64,000 nt of DNA. Source: Bufo bufo (Eukaryota; Chordata; Amphibia; Anura; Bufonidae). The DNA lies in assembly GCF_905171765.1 (NCBI RefSeq), contig NC_053389.1, forward strand, positions 399,204,645 through 399,268,644, read 5' to 3'. The translations under genes and the position numbers were made by a program. The notes beneath the pieces were generated by a model. It was not told the DNA's origin and made no database searches. It was given only the letters and a program-made list of their open reading frames with translations. This document shows, piece after piece, positions 22,836 through 35,361 of the stretch (position 1 is its first letter; each line of letters starts with the position of its first letter).

Positions 22836-23657
22836 CTAATATTTAGTTGTATAACCACTGTTTCTGAGGATTGCTGTACATCTGTATTGCATGGAATCAA
22901 CCAACTTCTGGCACCTGTGAACAGGTATTCCAGCCCAGGATGATTGGACTACATTCCACAGTTCTTCTCTATTTTTTGGTTTTGCCTCAGAGACTGCATT
23001 TTTTGTTTCACCCCACAAGTTTTCTATTGTATTAAGATCCGGGGATTGGGCTGGCCACTTCATAACGTCAATCTTGTTGGTCTGGAACCAAGATGTTGCA
23101 CGTTTGCTGGTTGCGCTACCATGCTTCACTGTCTTCAAAGTGTACTGTGGCTTGAATTCAGTATTTGGGGGTCGTCTGACAAACTGTCTCCGGCCACTAG
23201 ACCCAAAAAGAGCAATCTTACTTTCATCAGTCCACAAAATGTTGCACCATTTCTCTTTTAGGCCAGTCAATATGCTCTTTGGCAAATTGTAACCTCTTCA
23301 GTACATGTCTTTTTTTCAACAGTGGGACTATGCGGGGGCTTCTTGCAGATAGCTTGGCTTCACATAGGCGTCTTTTTTAATTGTAACAGTACTCATAGGT
23401 AACTTTAGACCTTCTTTGATATTCCTGGAGCTGATTGTTGGAGTCCTTGCCATTTTGGCTATTCTTCTATCCATTCGAATGGTAGTTTTTCGCTTTCTTC
23501 CACGTCTTTCAGGTTTTGGTTGACATTTTAAAGTATTTGCGATTATTTTAGCTGAGCAGCCTATCATTTGATGCACTTCTTTATATGTTTTCCCCTCTCC
23601 AATCAACTTTTTAATCAAGCTACGTTGTTCTTCTGAACATTGTCTGGAACGACTCAT
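22836..23657 (-). pseudogene. Tc1-B transposase, internally deleted
   Basis: This minus-strand DD34E transposase starts MSRSRQCSEEQRSLIKKLI at 23657. It has a helix-turn-helix (KTYKEVHQMIGCS), a GRKRKTTIRMDRR linker, then a frameshift near 23330-23290 into the catalytic domain. The first Asp (ILWTDESKIALFG) and the Glu (SPDLNTIENLWGE) remain. Between KHGS and ATSKRATSWF about 60 residues are missing, including the block with the second catalytic Asp (DNDPKH in relatives). The encoded protein therefore cannot be a working transposase. The C-terminus RNSGYTTKY is intact. Confidence 0.9.
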
Positions 23658-23995
23658 TTTCCTCAGAAATTCAGAGAGAAATGCACTGTAAGCAGCATGT
23701 ACTGTACAACATTTGCTGCCTTCCTTCCTTAAATAAGGGCAATAGTTGCCACCTGTTTTTGAAAGAATGAATGACCTCACTAATTGATCTCCACACTGCT
23801 ATTATTTTGAACATGCCCCTTTCAATTAGTGGTTCAATTACACAGAATCAGCAGCATGCATGTCATGACTGTTGGGTCTGTTGGATTTCTATTACTCTAC
23901 TACACCTGCTATTTGCCATGTAGAAATATCATTTCTACTAAAAACAGTGATTTTTCAGGTTAGTGATGTCTGACTGCTATTATTTTGAACACTAC

Positions 23996-24852
23996 TGTAA
24001 GATTCTCACCTGTCTCGCATTCCGGTGTGACCAAAAAGGGTCCTCGTGGAGCTGCGGGACAGGTAACGCGTGTCTCTATTGATACACCAGCTCCGACCCC
24101 TTTGCGAACCGACACGGGAATGCATTCGCATGTGCGCTGGAGGGGAAGACCGCATGGCTTTCGGGGACTGCTTGGCCGGGCTAGTGGCAGTACGCTGCGG
24201 CCGAACTTGTCTCCAGTGCCTATTGCGGATTGCATTCTGGTGTCCATGTCGATGTGCTCGTGCACTCTCGCAGAGCCTGTCATGCATCCTTATTTACGTT
24301 CGAAAACAGGTTCGCAAGAGGATACGTGATCTCGCGTACGCGCTTCTTATGCGCTGCACCGACCAGCGAAGGGAATAGCACCTGGCCGCAAGTTCAAAGC
24401 AGATTAGGGGGCCGGCATTGGTCTAATTGTCTAATGACCGACCAAAGCCTTGTACACAGGTGTAGGGCAGGATCATGACCTATGAGGAGTGGACACTTGG
24501 CGCCCTGGGATTTGTTAGCAGGCACATAAAAGGTGGCCTCCCAGGTCGGTCAGTGCCCACTGTTATCCTTCCTTATCCAGGTGCAGGTCAGTACTGCTAG
24601 CTACTGACTGAAGTTTGCTGGGACTCCGTCTGTTTCAGTGGGACCCAGGACCCGGGACTTTCCATGACGCATCCGTTTACCTGGGAAGTTGCACAGAGAC
24701 TTATGCATGGATCGGGACTACTCATGGCTTTCCTTAGTTTTTTGTTTGCCTGAGGTTTGCCCAGTGAAGTTTACTTGGACTTTGTTTATTTTGTTAATAA
24801 ACCCCTTTTATTTCATCCTCACTGGTCTGTTTTGTTGGTGCCTTGCATTACA
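23996..24852 (+). repeat. Gypsy-2 5' LTR
   Basis: This 857-bp LTR ends CCTTGCATTACA. It contains a TTAATAAACC signal near 24790, a candidate polyadenylation site. The 3' LTR is shorter because of at least three deletions. No obvious tRNA primer site follows (GAACAGTAGGCCC). Confidence 0.9.
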
Positions 24853-24879
24853 GAACAGTAGGCCCAACAAACAGTTGCC

Positions 24880-25825
24880 ATGAAAAGAATCCAACAGCAG
24901 CTAACTGAGTTAACAGGAGCAGCTAATCTGTTAACCCAATGATGCCCGAATGTTCCGTCAGTCGCTGCAGCTCAAATCCAGGAGCAACTGTCTAATGTGA
25001 TGGGTGAGGTTCAGCAGCTGCTCCAAGGAGCTTCCACGTCAGCCATAATGATCGCAAGACACCAAGTGGAGCCGAAGATTCCTCTGCCTGACTCCTTCAC
25101 AAGAGATAGACAGGAATTTCTAAACTTCAGGGACTCCTGTCTTTTATATTTCCAGTTGCGGCCGATAGCTTCCGGCAATAACAGACAGAGGATTGGGATC
25201 ATAATGTCTTTGCTGCGTGGAGATCCCCAACGTTGGGCGTTTAATTTTCCCCAGGACCACGCCGCCTATTTGTCAGTCGAAGCTTTCTTTGAGGCCATGG
25301 CTGTTATCTACGACGACCCAGATCGTACCCTTACTGCCGAGAACCATCTCGAGCATATTCAGCAAGGTTGCCGCCCTGCTGAAGAATATGCTGCGGAATT
25401 AAGGCGATGGGCAGCTTTCACCACCTGGGGCTAAGCAGCCCTCCATCATCGTTTCCGGCTGGGACTTTATGATGCAGTCTGGGATCTTCTTTTAGCCTTA
25501 CCCACTCCTGTCTTATTGGAGATGGCCATCTCCCAGGCAATCGATGCTGACAGACGGATCCAGGAGAGGCGAGTAGAACGGCCGACTCACTTTACACTTT
25601 CACGGCCACACCCAGGGACCACCAAGCCGGCAGAAGAGCCAATGGAGGTTGGGTCCTCCCATCTTACACAAGCGGAATGAGCTCATCGCCAACAGAAAGG
25701 TCTGTGCCTGTTTTGTGGAAAAGCAGGACATCTCGTTAAGACCTGTCCCCTCCTGTCGGTGGGAAACGAATGTACCTAGGGGGCATAGAGGAGAACCTCC
25801 TAGGTGCTATTATCCCTCCTCCAAC
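24880..25825 (+). pseudogene. Gypsy-2 gag with stop codons
   Basis: The first ATG after the LTR is at 24880 (MKRIQQQLTELTGAANLLTQ), and it stays in frame with the main gag frame. Stops occur at about 24940, 25432 and 25678. The capsid region is clear (KIPLPDSFTRDRQEFLNFRD, IGIIMSLLRGDPQRWAFNF, VIYDDPDR, YAAELRRWA). The nucleocapsid zinc knuckle is intact (LCLFCGKAGHLVKTCP, about 25700-25750), unlike the damaged one in gypsy-1. Gag would form the retrotransposon particle and bind RNA. Confidence 0.88.
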
Positions 25826-26460
25826 TTGAGTGATGGTACCCATTTCACTACAGTGGCAAGACAAAGTCCATGTGTTTTCTGCCCTGATTGATTCTGGAGC
25901 AGCAGGGAATTTTATGGACTCAGTCTTGGTGCATCGACTTGAAATCCCACTTATCCAACCAAAGACCACCCTGTCAGTGACCGCTATTGATGGATCTCCT
26001 CTCCAGGATGGTCGTGCCGTGTGGATGACGCCCGGGATGCAGGTAACAGTTGGGGCTGATCATCAAGCGACCTTAAGCCTTTTTGTCCTGGACATGCCAT
26101 CCACTCCTGTTCTTTTGGGTCTCCCTTGGCTGAGACTACATAATCCGATAGTGGACTGGCGCTCAGGTCAGATTTGCCGGTGGAGTACTGAATGCCTCAC
26201 TTGGTGCATATTTCCTGAGTTGCCACTAGCCTCTACGGAAGTATTAAGTATATTACCCCAGCATTACCATCACTTCCAGGACGTGTTCAGTCCACAGGGG
26301 GGTGATGTGTTACCTCCCCATAGGTCATATGAGTGTCCCATAGATCTGTTGCCAGGTACCATGCCACCCCGGGGACATCTATATAATCTCACTGGGCCTG
26401 AGATTCAGGCCCAGCGTGATTATATTAACGAGAATCTCGAGAAGGGTTTCATCATTCGTC
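25826..26460 (+). pseudogene. Gypsy-2 aspartic protease and RT linker
   Basis: The retropepsin active site is preserved as ALIDSGAAGNFMD (about 25885-25920), followed by a VLLGLPWLRLHNP strand and then the linker to RT ([36 protein letters not shown]). The frame then shifts near 26480, where the RT block [10 protein letters not shown] is read in another frame. Confidence 0.88.
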
Positions 26461-27650
26461 CATCCACTTCCCCCGCTGGAGCCGGGGTTCTTCTTCGTGG
26501 AGAAGAAGGATGGGGGCTTGAGACTCTGCATCGACTTTCGCGCCCTCAATCGGATCACGGTGAAGAACCGGTACCCTCTGCCTCTGATTGACGATTTGTT
26601 TTCTCAGGTGGCAGGGGCCCGGATCTTCACCAAACTCAATTATTTTAGGGGTGCATATAACTTGGTACGCGTCAGAGAAGGTGATGAATGGAAGATCGCA
26701 TTCAACACCCGGGACGGGCATTACGAGTATCTTGTTATGTCTTTTGGTCTCTGTAATGCTCCTGCAGTCTTCCAGGAGTTCATCAATGATGTCCTCAGGG
26801 ATTTCTTAGGTAGATTTGTTGTTGTCTATTTAGGCGACATACTAATCTACTCGTCAGATCTGGTGTCTTTCCAGAAACTGAGGGAGAACCGCCTCTTTGC
26901 CAAACTAGAGAAGTGTCTGTTTGAGGTAACGGAATTGCCTTTTCTGGGGAAAATTATCTCAGAAAGGGGACTGGCTATGGATTCATCCAAATTTTCTGCT
27001 GTCTTGGATTGACCTTGGCCTAAGGATCTGAAGGGACTGCAGCGTTTTTTAGGCTTTGCCAACTTCTACCGCAAGTTTGTTAAGAATTTCTCTGCGATAG
27101 TGGTACCTGTCACTAACCTCACTAAGAAGGGAGTTAATCCTTCAAAGTGGATCAGAGAGGCAGACAGAGCCTTTGAAACGCTAAAGCAGGCCTTTTGCAC
27201 TGCGCCAATCCTTACTCATCCAGACACTTCCCGACCTTTTGACCTCGAGGTCGACGCCTCCGAGGTCGGTGTTGGGGCACTTCTTTCACAGTATTCTTGT
27301 GTCTCTGAGAGGTTACATCCCTGTGCCTTCTTCTCTCTGAAAGGTCTCTCCAGCCGAGTGTAATTATGACATCGGCAATAGAGAGCTTCTGGGAGTAAAA
27401 TTGGCTTTTCAAGGGTGGAGACATTGGCTAGAGGGTGCGGAACATCCCATTACGATTTACACTGACCACAAAAATTTTGAGTACCTAGAGACTGCCAAGA
27501 GACTCAACTCCCGACAAGCTCGGTGGGCATTGTTTTTCACCCGCTTCAATTTGTGCTTCACGTATAAGCCAGATTCTAAAAATGTGAAGGGAGATTCTCT
27601 GTCCCGTTGTTTCACTGAGGCTTCTTCCATCCTGAGCTCTGAACCAGAGA
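26416..27650 (+). pseudogene. Gypsy-2 reverse transcriptase and RNase H
   Basis: RT blocks in order are [77 protein letters not shown], then a stop at 27012, and RFLGFANFYRKFVKNFS in the continuing frame. Two catalytic positions are altered: the first Asp (normally KLDL) is Asn, and the YLDD box reads YLGD. A short in-frame loss follows SSDLVSFQ. RNase H follows with DLEVDASEVGVGALLSQ and, after a frameshift near 27360, [12 protein letters not shown] sequence and [15 protein letters not shown]. The enzyme would be inactive. Confidence 0.92.
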
Positions 27651-29033
27651 CTATTCTTCCCACTAAATGTTTTCTGGCCTCCCTAGGGACCGTAGTGTCC
27701 TCTCTTTGTGAGCCTTCACAGGCAGAGAGTCCACATAACAAGCCCGAGGGGCGATGGTTTGTACCAGTTAAAGGTTATCCAACAGCTTCACGACTCCAAG
27801 TCTGCAGGGCATGTGGGGGTTAAGAAAACACTTGCCCTTGTTAAACATCACGTTTGGTGGCCCAGTATGTCCGTGGATGTTAAGGCCTACATCCAGGCAT
27901 GTGCTCAATGTAAACCGTCTCTGTCCGCCCCTTCTGGTACTTTGCTCCCATTGCCCATTCCTCAGGCTCCATGGACTCACATCTCCATGGACTTCATCAC
28001 AGATTTTCCAAGGTCCTCTGGAAGTACGGTAATCTGGGTAGTGGTGGACTGTTTTAGTAAAATGGCTCATTTTATCCCACTTCCCAGATTGCCCTCGGCT
28101 AGAGAATTGGAAGATCTGTTTTTGAATCATGTCTTTCGATTACACGGAGCGCCGGATGATATTGTTTCAGATAGAGGTGTTCAATTCATCTCTTGGTTCT
28201 GGCGTTCATTCTGCTCCCGGTTGGGTATCAATTTGTCTTTCTCTTCCAGTTTTCACCCATAGACCAACGTTTAGACGGAAAGGACTAACCAGACCCTGGA
28301 GCGATATCTCCGGTGCTTCGTGTTAGACTTCCAGGAGGAATGGGTCGTGCATCTACCCTTCGCGGAGGTGGCTTATAACAACTCTAAGCTTGCTTCCACT
28401 AAGATGTCTCCATTCAGGTGCGTGGGGGGCAGGGATCCAAGGCTCTCTTCTCTGGCCGGGCCCTCCACTGATTCACTGGTGGTGGATCAATGGTTCGAGG
28501 ATAGACGTCCCTCACAGTGCGGTGGTGCAACAAAGACATTTGCTGATCATCATCGCACTGTAGAGCAAAAGTTTAAGGTGGGAGATCAGGTGTGGGTCTC
28601 CACCTGGAACATTCCGCGGCGTCAGCCATCTTCCAAGTTGGGTCCTCGACTCATTGGTCCATACACGGTGACGCAGAAGATCAACCGAGTTACGTACAAG
28701 GTTGCTCTTCCACCATCGATTCGAGGAGTGAACACCTTTCATGTATCACTTCTCAAATCGGCTGCCGACTCCGCCCCCTTCATTCAGACTCCACCCCAGT
28801 TGGAGGTCCAAGGGGTGTCAGAGTTCGAGGCGAACAGGATTTCGGACTCTCGTTTTGTCCAGAGGTCTCTCCAATACTTGGTAGACTGGAAGGCTTTCGG
28901 TCCAGAGGAGAGCTGTTGGGTACCTGCTCGTCAGGTGCACGCGGAAGAGTTGGTGGCAGCCTTCCAACGGGATAATCCGGAGAAAGCTCGCTTGGAGTCT
29001 TTTGAGCCACCTCCTCGAGGGGGGGTAATGTAA
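27651..29033 (+). pseudogene. Gypsy-2 integrase with C-terminal chromodomain
   Basis: The zinc-binding part begins [20 protein letters not shown] and reaches CAQCKP. The catalytic core has WTHISMDFITDFP (first Asp), VVDCFSKMAHFIPL, and IVSDRGVQFISWFW (second Asp). A stop at 28262 breaks the frame before the glutamate region. The last frame (28320-29033) holds EEWVVHLPFAEVAYNNSK, the GPY/F module (KVGDQVWVSTWNI, LGPRLIGPYTV, NTFHVSLLK) and a chromodomain-like segment (LQYLVDWKAFGPEESCWVPA). In chromoviruses this tail directs integration to chromatin. The stop codon TAA at 29031-29033 lies inside the first bases of the 3' LTR. Confidence 0.9.
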
Positions 29034-29632
29034 GATCCTCACCTGTCTCGCACTCCAGTGTGACCAAAAAGGGTCCTCGTGGAACTGCGGGACAGGTTAC
29101 GCGTGTCTCCATTGATACACCATGTGCGCCGGAGGGGAAGACCGCATAGCTTTTGGAGACAGCTTGGCCGGGCTAGTGGCAGTACGCTGCGGCTGAGCTT
29201 GTGTCCGGTGCCTATTGCGGATTCCATTCCAGTGTCCATGTCGACGCGCTCGTGCACTCTCGCAGAGCCTGTCGTGCATCCGCATTTATGTTCGAAAACG
29301 GGTTTGCAAGGGCATACGAGGTTGTGCTGCGCCGACCAGCGAAGGGAATAGCACCTGAAGTTCAAAGCAGATTAGGGGGCCGGCATTGGTCTAATTGACT
29401 AATGACCGACCAAAGCTTTGTACACAGGTGTAGGGCAGGATCATGGGGAGTGGACACTTGACACCCTGGGATTTGTTAGCAGGCACATAAAAGGTGGCCT
29501 CCCAGGTCGGTCAGTGCCCACTGTTATCCTTCCTTATCCAGGTGCAGGTCAGTACTGCTAGTTACTGACTGATGTTTGCTGGGACTTTTACTTCATCCTC
29601 ACTGGTCTGTTTCGTTGGTGCCTTGCATTACA
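29029..29632 (+). repeat. Gypsy-2 3' LTR (internally deleted)
   Basis: This 604-bp LTR starts TGTAAGATCCTCACC. Compared with the 5' LTR it lacks a block after GATACACCA, a block around GAGGATACGTGATCTCGCG, and the segment from ACTCCGTCTGTTTCAG to the TTAATAAACC signal. Confidence 0.9.
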
Positions 29633-29725
29633 ACAACTGTATGTTCAGCAGTGCAAGACAAATAAATTCTTAAAAAAATCATACCAAAATTGCAGGGTGT
29701 TCAAATACTCCTGTTCCTTACTGTA

Positions 29726-31134
29726 TATATGACTTTAATATAAAGCACAACAAAGTACCGTAGTTGTAGTAGCCAGTTAACAAACCTCCAGAAACCATTT
29801 TGGACCAAATCCCAGAGCTTCATTTTTAAACTCTGGTGTGTCACTTTAATTTTGGAACACTTTCATTTATACAAGCAAATTTTATATTTATTTAGATGGT
29901 CCTGCCAAATCCTCTTTATGTTGGTATAATTTTCAACTTTTATTTTTGGGAGGTTTAGCAGCAATTATTCAAATTTTCAAGAAAATTTTTATATTTATAT
30001 ATGAGTATATAAGTATTTTTAGGGACCTGTTCTTTGAAAAGTTTGCGGGTCCAATGTAATAGAAAAAAACATAAATCACTCTTAATCCTCACCCTTAAAA
30101 TAATTCAAAGCAGCATTTGAGAAATTTGTTATTGTTTGTCTGTTTTACAGGAATTAATGCAGAATGGAGTTCACCTCACCTCCACCTCAAGCATTCCGTT
30201 TTTACACAATATTAATTTTGATTCATTTTTTAAACACAATAGGTGCTAAAGACATGTATTACCCTGATCCTTTAGTTTTTAAAAATATTTAATTTGTAAG
30301 TTCAATGTACTAGGACTCAAATACCAGCCTCATTAATAAAGGTGCACCAAATTTTAGGCACTATTTTAGTTTTTGCAGGGGCTCTGATGGGCCAAAACAT
30401 GATAAAGAAACTGCCTCAACATCTCTAAAATAACACTCTGTGGAAGCTGTACTCCTCAAGGAATTAATTGAGGGTTATAGCGAGCATTTTAACCTAACAC
30501 GTGTTTCATAGAATTTATTAGACTTTGGCTATGAAAATGAAAAACTACATTTTGCCAATAGTATGTAGTTTTGGCTCATAATTTTTCATATTTAAAAGGG
30601 TAAACATAAGTAAAAGCACCCCACAAATTGTTACACAATTGCTCCCTAGTACGGCAATATCCCTTAAAGTATGAGGTCAAAACTTCTGTTTGGGCAAACA
30701 GCAGGACTCAAAATTCATTAACACTGGACAATCAAAATGATTAAATTTTGCCAATGGGAAGTTGCTTTAGCTCTAAATTTTTCATTTTCACAAGTAGAAA
30801 AAGCACCTCATAATTTATTACACCGTCCAAGTATGAACTGCTGTCTGCTCGAACATGGATGAAGTGCCAGAATGGATGAAGTGCCATTTGGATTTTAAAA
30901 CATGGATTTTGCTGAAATTATATATAATTCAGCAGTAAGACACAAAGTCCCAGTACACTAACTGACCCTTGCTCTCCCTATTGAAAAAACCTGACTTTCT
31001 ACATAGTAATTCAATATATCTAACTAAATATATCCATACACTATCCAAGCAAGACCCTAAGATGGCTGGCTTGTTTCTGTCATGGCAGATGTATCCTCTC
31101 ACATCCGTAGCTGAGCTCAAAATAGTTTCTAAGC
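29726..31134. other. Unassigned DNA
   Basis: About 1.4 kb of AT-rich sequence has no open frame above 63 codons and no repeat that I recognise. It resumes the host flank interrupted by Tc1-A, so its left edge was once next to 21374. Confidence 0.45.
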
Positions 31135-31142
31135 TTCACTGC

Positions 31143-31692
31143 TAGTGTTGATTACGAATATTCGAATTGCAAATTTTTATCGCGAATATAGGTACTTTGA
31201 AAATTCATGAATATTTAGAATATAGTGATATATATTCATAATTTCGAATATTCGAGATTTTTTTATTGCAAATTTTTGTAATGCGAATTTTTAGAGCAAA
31301 TTTTTCAATTGCCGAGTAAAAACATGATTCCTCCCTGCTTCTTGTTTGTGGGCCAATGACTCATTGGCCCACAAGCAAGAAGCAGGGAGGAATCATGACT
31401 TTAAATGGGAAAAATGATGAATATTCTAAAAAACAAATATATAGAACTATATTGAATATATTAATTTTTTTGAATATTCGTAATATTCTAAAACAAGAAT
31501 ATATAGCAATATAGTGAATATTTGAAAAAAAATTAAAATTCGCATTACAAAAATTTGCATATTAAGCGATCATTACCTTGTTGATTTTTCGAGTAATGAA
31601 TTCGAGTTGAATTTGCGAATGTTCGCCAAATATTCTACAAAATATTTGCGAAATATCACAAATTCTAATATGACCCCTGCCGCTCATCACTA
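31143..31692. mobile_element. hAT-type MITE, copy B
   Basis: The ends TAGTGTTGATTACGAATATT and GCTCATCACTA match those of copy A (15893-16336), and the two share GAATATGACCCCTGCCGCTC-type sequence near the right end. The flanking octamers TTCACTGC (31135-31142) and GTCACAGC (31693-31700) agree at six of eight bases, a worn 8-bp duplication. It contains a perfect inner inverted repeat around CCTCCCTGCTTCTTG and CAAGAAGCAGGGAGG (31333-31392) that copy A lacks. Confidence 0.85.
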
Positions 31693-31700
31693 GTCACAGC

Positions 31701-32948
31701 TAGCACAGAGGCTAATAGACTAGCTAGTATCCTCCCTCTTGATTGGCTGTCAGGCTGCCAGCAAAGCATCGTGAGCAAGGCCGTCGTTCTGGGCCTGGCG
31801 GGAGTCATGTGGTCCTCTGCCTTCATCCTTTCTGTCCTGTTTCCCTCACCAGTCTACTGAGGATGCCTTTTATGCAATTCATTTAAAGGTCCAAAGTAAA
31901 TTGCCAAAACCTTGGAATTCGTTTGGCAGAAGAGTTTTTGTGAAGTTCATGATGAATCTGATTTGTTTAAAATCAATTCGCTCGTCTCTACTCTTCTGTT
32001 GAGATTCTTCTTGTTTGTTCAAATACTTATCTTGACTTGTACATTAAAATATTTAATGTATGAAATGAAAATGTATTAGGTTCCTGGTAAGTGGAAAGTT
32101 TAAGTCTAGAATTATCATCAAAATGTTGACCTCGGAGTGTGAATATTGCAAGGCTGTATTCACTTCTGTGGGGTTTGTCACCTTTTTTAACTCCTTTTGT
32201 GGCTGCTTAGGTTGCCTCTGTGCACTTTCTTCAATGTTTATGTGTAATAGTCATAATTTATGTATCCTGATTGTCAGACAGATCAGATATTTGTAAGCAT
32301 GGTTGCTGAATCAGGAATTTGTTCATAACTAATACTTCTGTACAGTATATGAGATTAGCCAGCATGTAGAAGATGTATTATAAGCTATCACATGGGGATG
32401 ATCTGACGGCCATGTATCTATAACTATGATTATGTTGTAAGGTTATAGTAATATGAATATTGGATGGTTGCCAAACTTTGAGTTCCATTTATTTGAGACT
32501 CAAACAGCTTCAGATTAGCTATAACATTATCAATGACAAGTAGCATATGTAAGAATATGTTTATTTTATAATCTGACTTTGGTACATAGGGAAGCCATTA
32601 ACCAGAACTGTGCTAACAGCATGAATTCTCATGATTCTCATGATTAACTCAAGATGAATACAGAAATTTCTTTAAAAGAAATGCCATTTACAAAATATTC
32701 CAATCTAGCACAGAGGAAATTCCATTTGAGAGTGTCATTCTACAAGGAAAATTAGGCTTTGTTGCTGTTTATGCAGATCTACAAATTGTTGTCTTCCTCT
32801 GCTACATATAAATAATAAGCTATCAATAATTGTGAGCAGATCTGTGGTACACATTTTATAGAGGAAAGCACAACTTCATACATCATGACGTCAACCGGAT
32901 GACTACTATTTCTACCAGCAAGTTAGATCATTTTGCCTTATATAACAT
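31701..32948. other. Unassigned DNA with a hAT-like terminus
   Basis: At 31965-31995 the sequence AATCAATTCGCTCGTCTCTA resembles the right end of a hAT-type MITE (inverted TAGAGACGAGCGAA). It is preceded by GC-rich sequence with GATTGGCTGTCAGG. No left end was found. From 32000 to 32948 I see only AT-rich DNA without genes. Confidence 0.4.
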
Positions 32949-32951
32949 ATA

Positions 32952-32998
<47 letters not shown>
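32949..32998. repeat. TA microsatellite, left of Tc1-C
   Basis: A run of TA dinucleotides ends exactly at the left end of Tc1-C. A second TA run (34618-34656) lies directly beyond the right end. TA is the Tc1 target, so the transposon appears to have landed inside one TA tract. Confidence 0.9.
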
Positions 32999-34658
<1,660 letters not shown>

Positions 34659-34807
34659 AAAATGAAGACGCAGCGCCCTTTCTTGGTTGGGTGCAAAATC
34701 AGGCCAGTGTGAACCAGCACCACAGTCCCATTCAATAAGACTTAAAAAGCCAGCAGCACACCATTGAGATCAAAGAAACACGTGCGGTTTTATTCACCCA
34801 GTGTCAT

Positions 34808-34850
34808 GTAGCAGCGACGTTTCAACCGCTTGTTGCGGTCTTTCTCAAGC
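34808..34850 (-). ncRNA. Hammerhead-like motif, PLE-1 left arm
   Basis: On the minus strand the order is CTTGAGAAAG, a hairpin ACCGC-AACAA-GCGGT, then TTGAAACGTC. This resembles a hammerhead core (CUGANGA, stem II, GAAA, then a GUC-like site), with one base altered in the first box and an extra base on each side of the hairpin. It lies downstream of the GIY-YIG frame in the same orientation. Penelope-like elements are known to carry small hammerheads in their terminal repeats. Activity is unproven. Confidence 0.45.
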
Positions 34851-35361
34851 TATGTGCACATGTGTTACAACCACAATATATATAGATGTATCAATTCATA
34901 GTACAAAAGAATCAATTAACTATAAAAGTGAACAAAATTCATAATAAATCGCATTTACAACATATAAAGATCTTAATATCCATGTGAAAAGTACATAATT
35001 GAAATAAAGTGACAGTGCCATATAGAAAATGCATAATATACTGTGACAATACATGATAAAGCATAATTGATTATAAAAAAATACAGGTGTGCCCATTACA
35101 TAATGTGTATTAAAAGACTCACACAATCAGCTGATAGATTGCACGCGCCGAGCACATCGGTCTCGGTGGCGTCCACATTCGGTTACTGCGCATGAGTGAG
35201 AGTAATAAATCTCGCGATATCTCAGGCGCAAGAGAACTCAATAGAACCCACATCTAAGATGGCCTAATCCGGCACATGTCTATGCAATAGAGGCCACCTA
35301 CTCTAGAATCATGTGATCCTTGTCACATGATCCAAATGAAACCAGGTAAACAAAATCATAA

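Larger units (their letters stand above)
23996..29632 (+). mobile_element. Gypsy-2: chromodomain Ty3/gypsy element (chromovirus type)
   Basis: This 5.6-kb element begins TGTAAGATTCTCACC at 23996 and ends GCATTACA at 29632. The flanking pentamers ACTAC (23991-23995) and ACAAC (29633-29637) match at four of five bases and are the likely target duplication. It lies inside the right end of Tc1-B. Gag, protease, RT, RNase H, integrase and a C-terminal chromodomain are present, with scattered stops. A G-run (GAGGGGGGGTAA) before the 3' LTR is the polypurine tract. The LTRs differ at 6 positions over the first 104 bp by my count, so the copy is not recent. Confidence 0.93.
22669..29639 (-). mobile_element. 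Tc1-B, a second Tc1 inside Tc1-A
   Basis: The left end is CAGTTGTGTTTAAAATAATA at 22669, just after a TA (22667-22668). Its inverted partner, TATTATTTTGAACACTAC, runs to 23995 and is completed by TG at 29638-29639 after gypsy-2, followed by TA (29640-29641). The element lies in the right terminal repeat of Tc1-A and was later hit by gypsy-2 seven bases from its own right end. Without gypsy-2 it is about 1.3 kb. Confidence 0.9.
21377..29723 (+). mobile_element. Tc1-A, a Tc1 transposon split by nested insertions
   Basis: The outer ends are CAGTGAGAAACAGAAGTATT at 21377 and the inverted match AATACTCCTGTTCCTTACTG ending at 29723. TA lies on each side (21375-21376 and 29724-29725). Inner repeats (AAGTATTTGAACACCTGAGA near 21567 and TCTCAGGTGTTCAAATACTT near 22648) give the paired-repeat termini of the Tc1 IR/DR type. 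The right terminal repeat is cut between 22668 and 29640 by Tc1-B. Without the nested DNA the element would be about 1.4 kb. Confidence 0.9.

Noticed and set aside
23985..24378. Overlapping frames in the gypsy-2 LTR
   Set aside because: Several frames on both strands open by chance in GC-rich LTR sequence; no motif.
34920..35126. Minus-strand hydrophobic frame repeated at 37415-37621
   Set aside because: The same sequence in the two PLE-1 arms; AT-rich terminal repeat giving Phe/Tyr/Leu codons, not a conserved protein.
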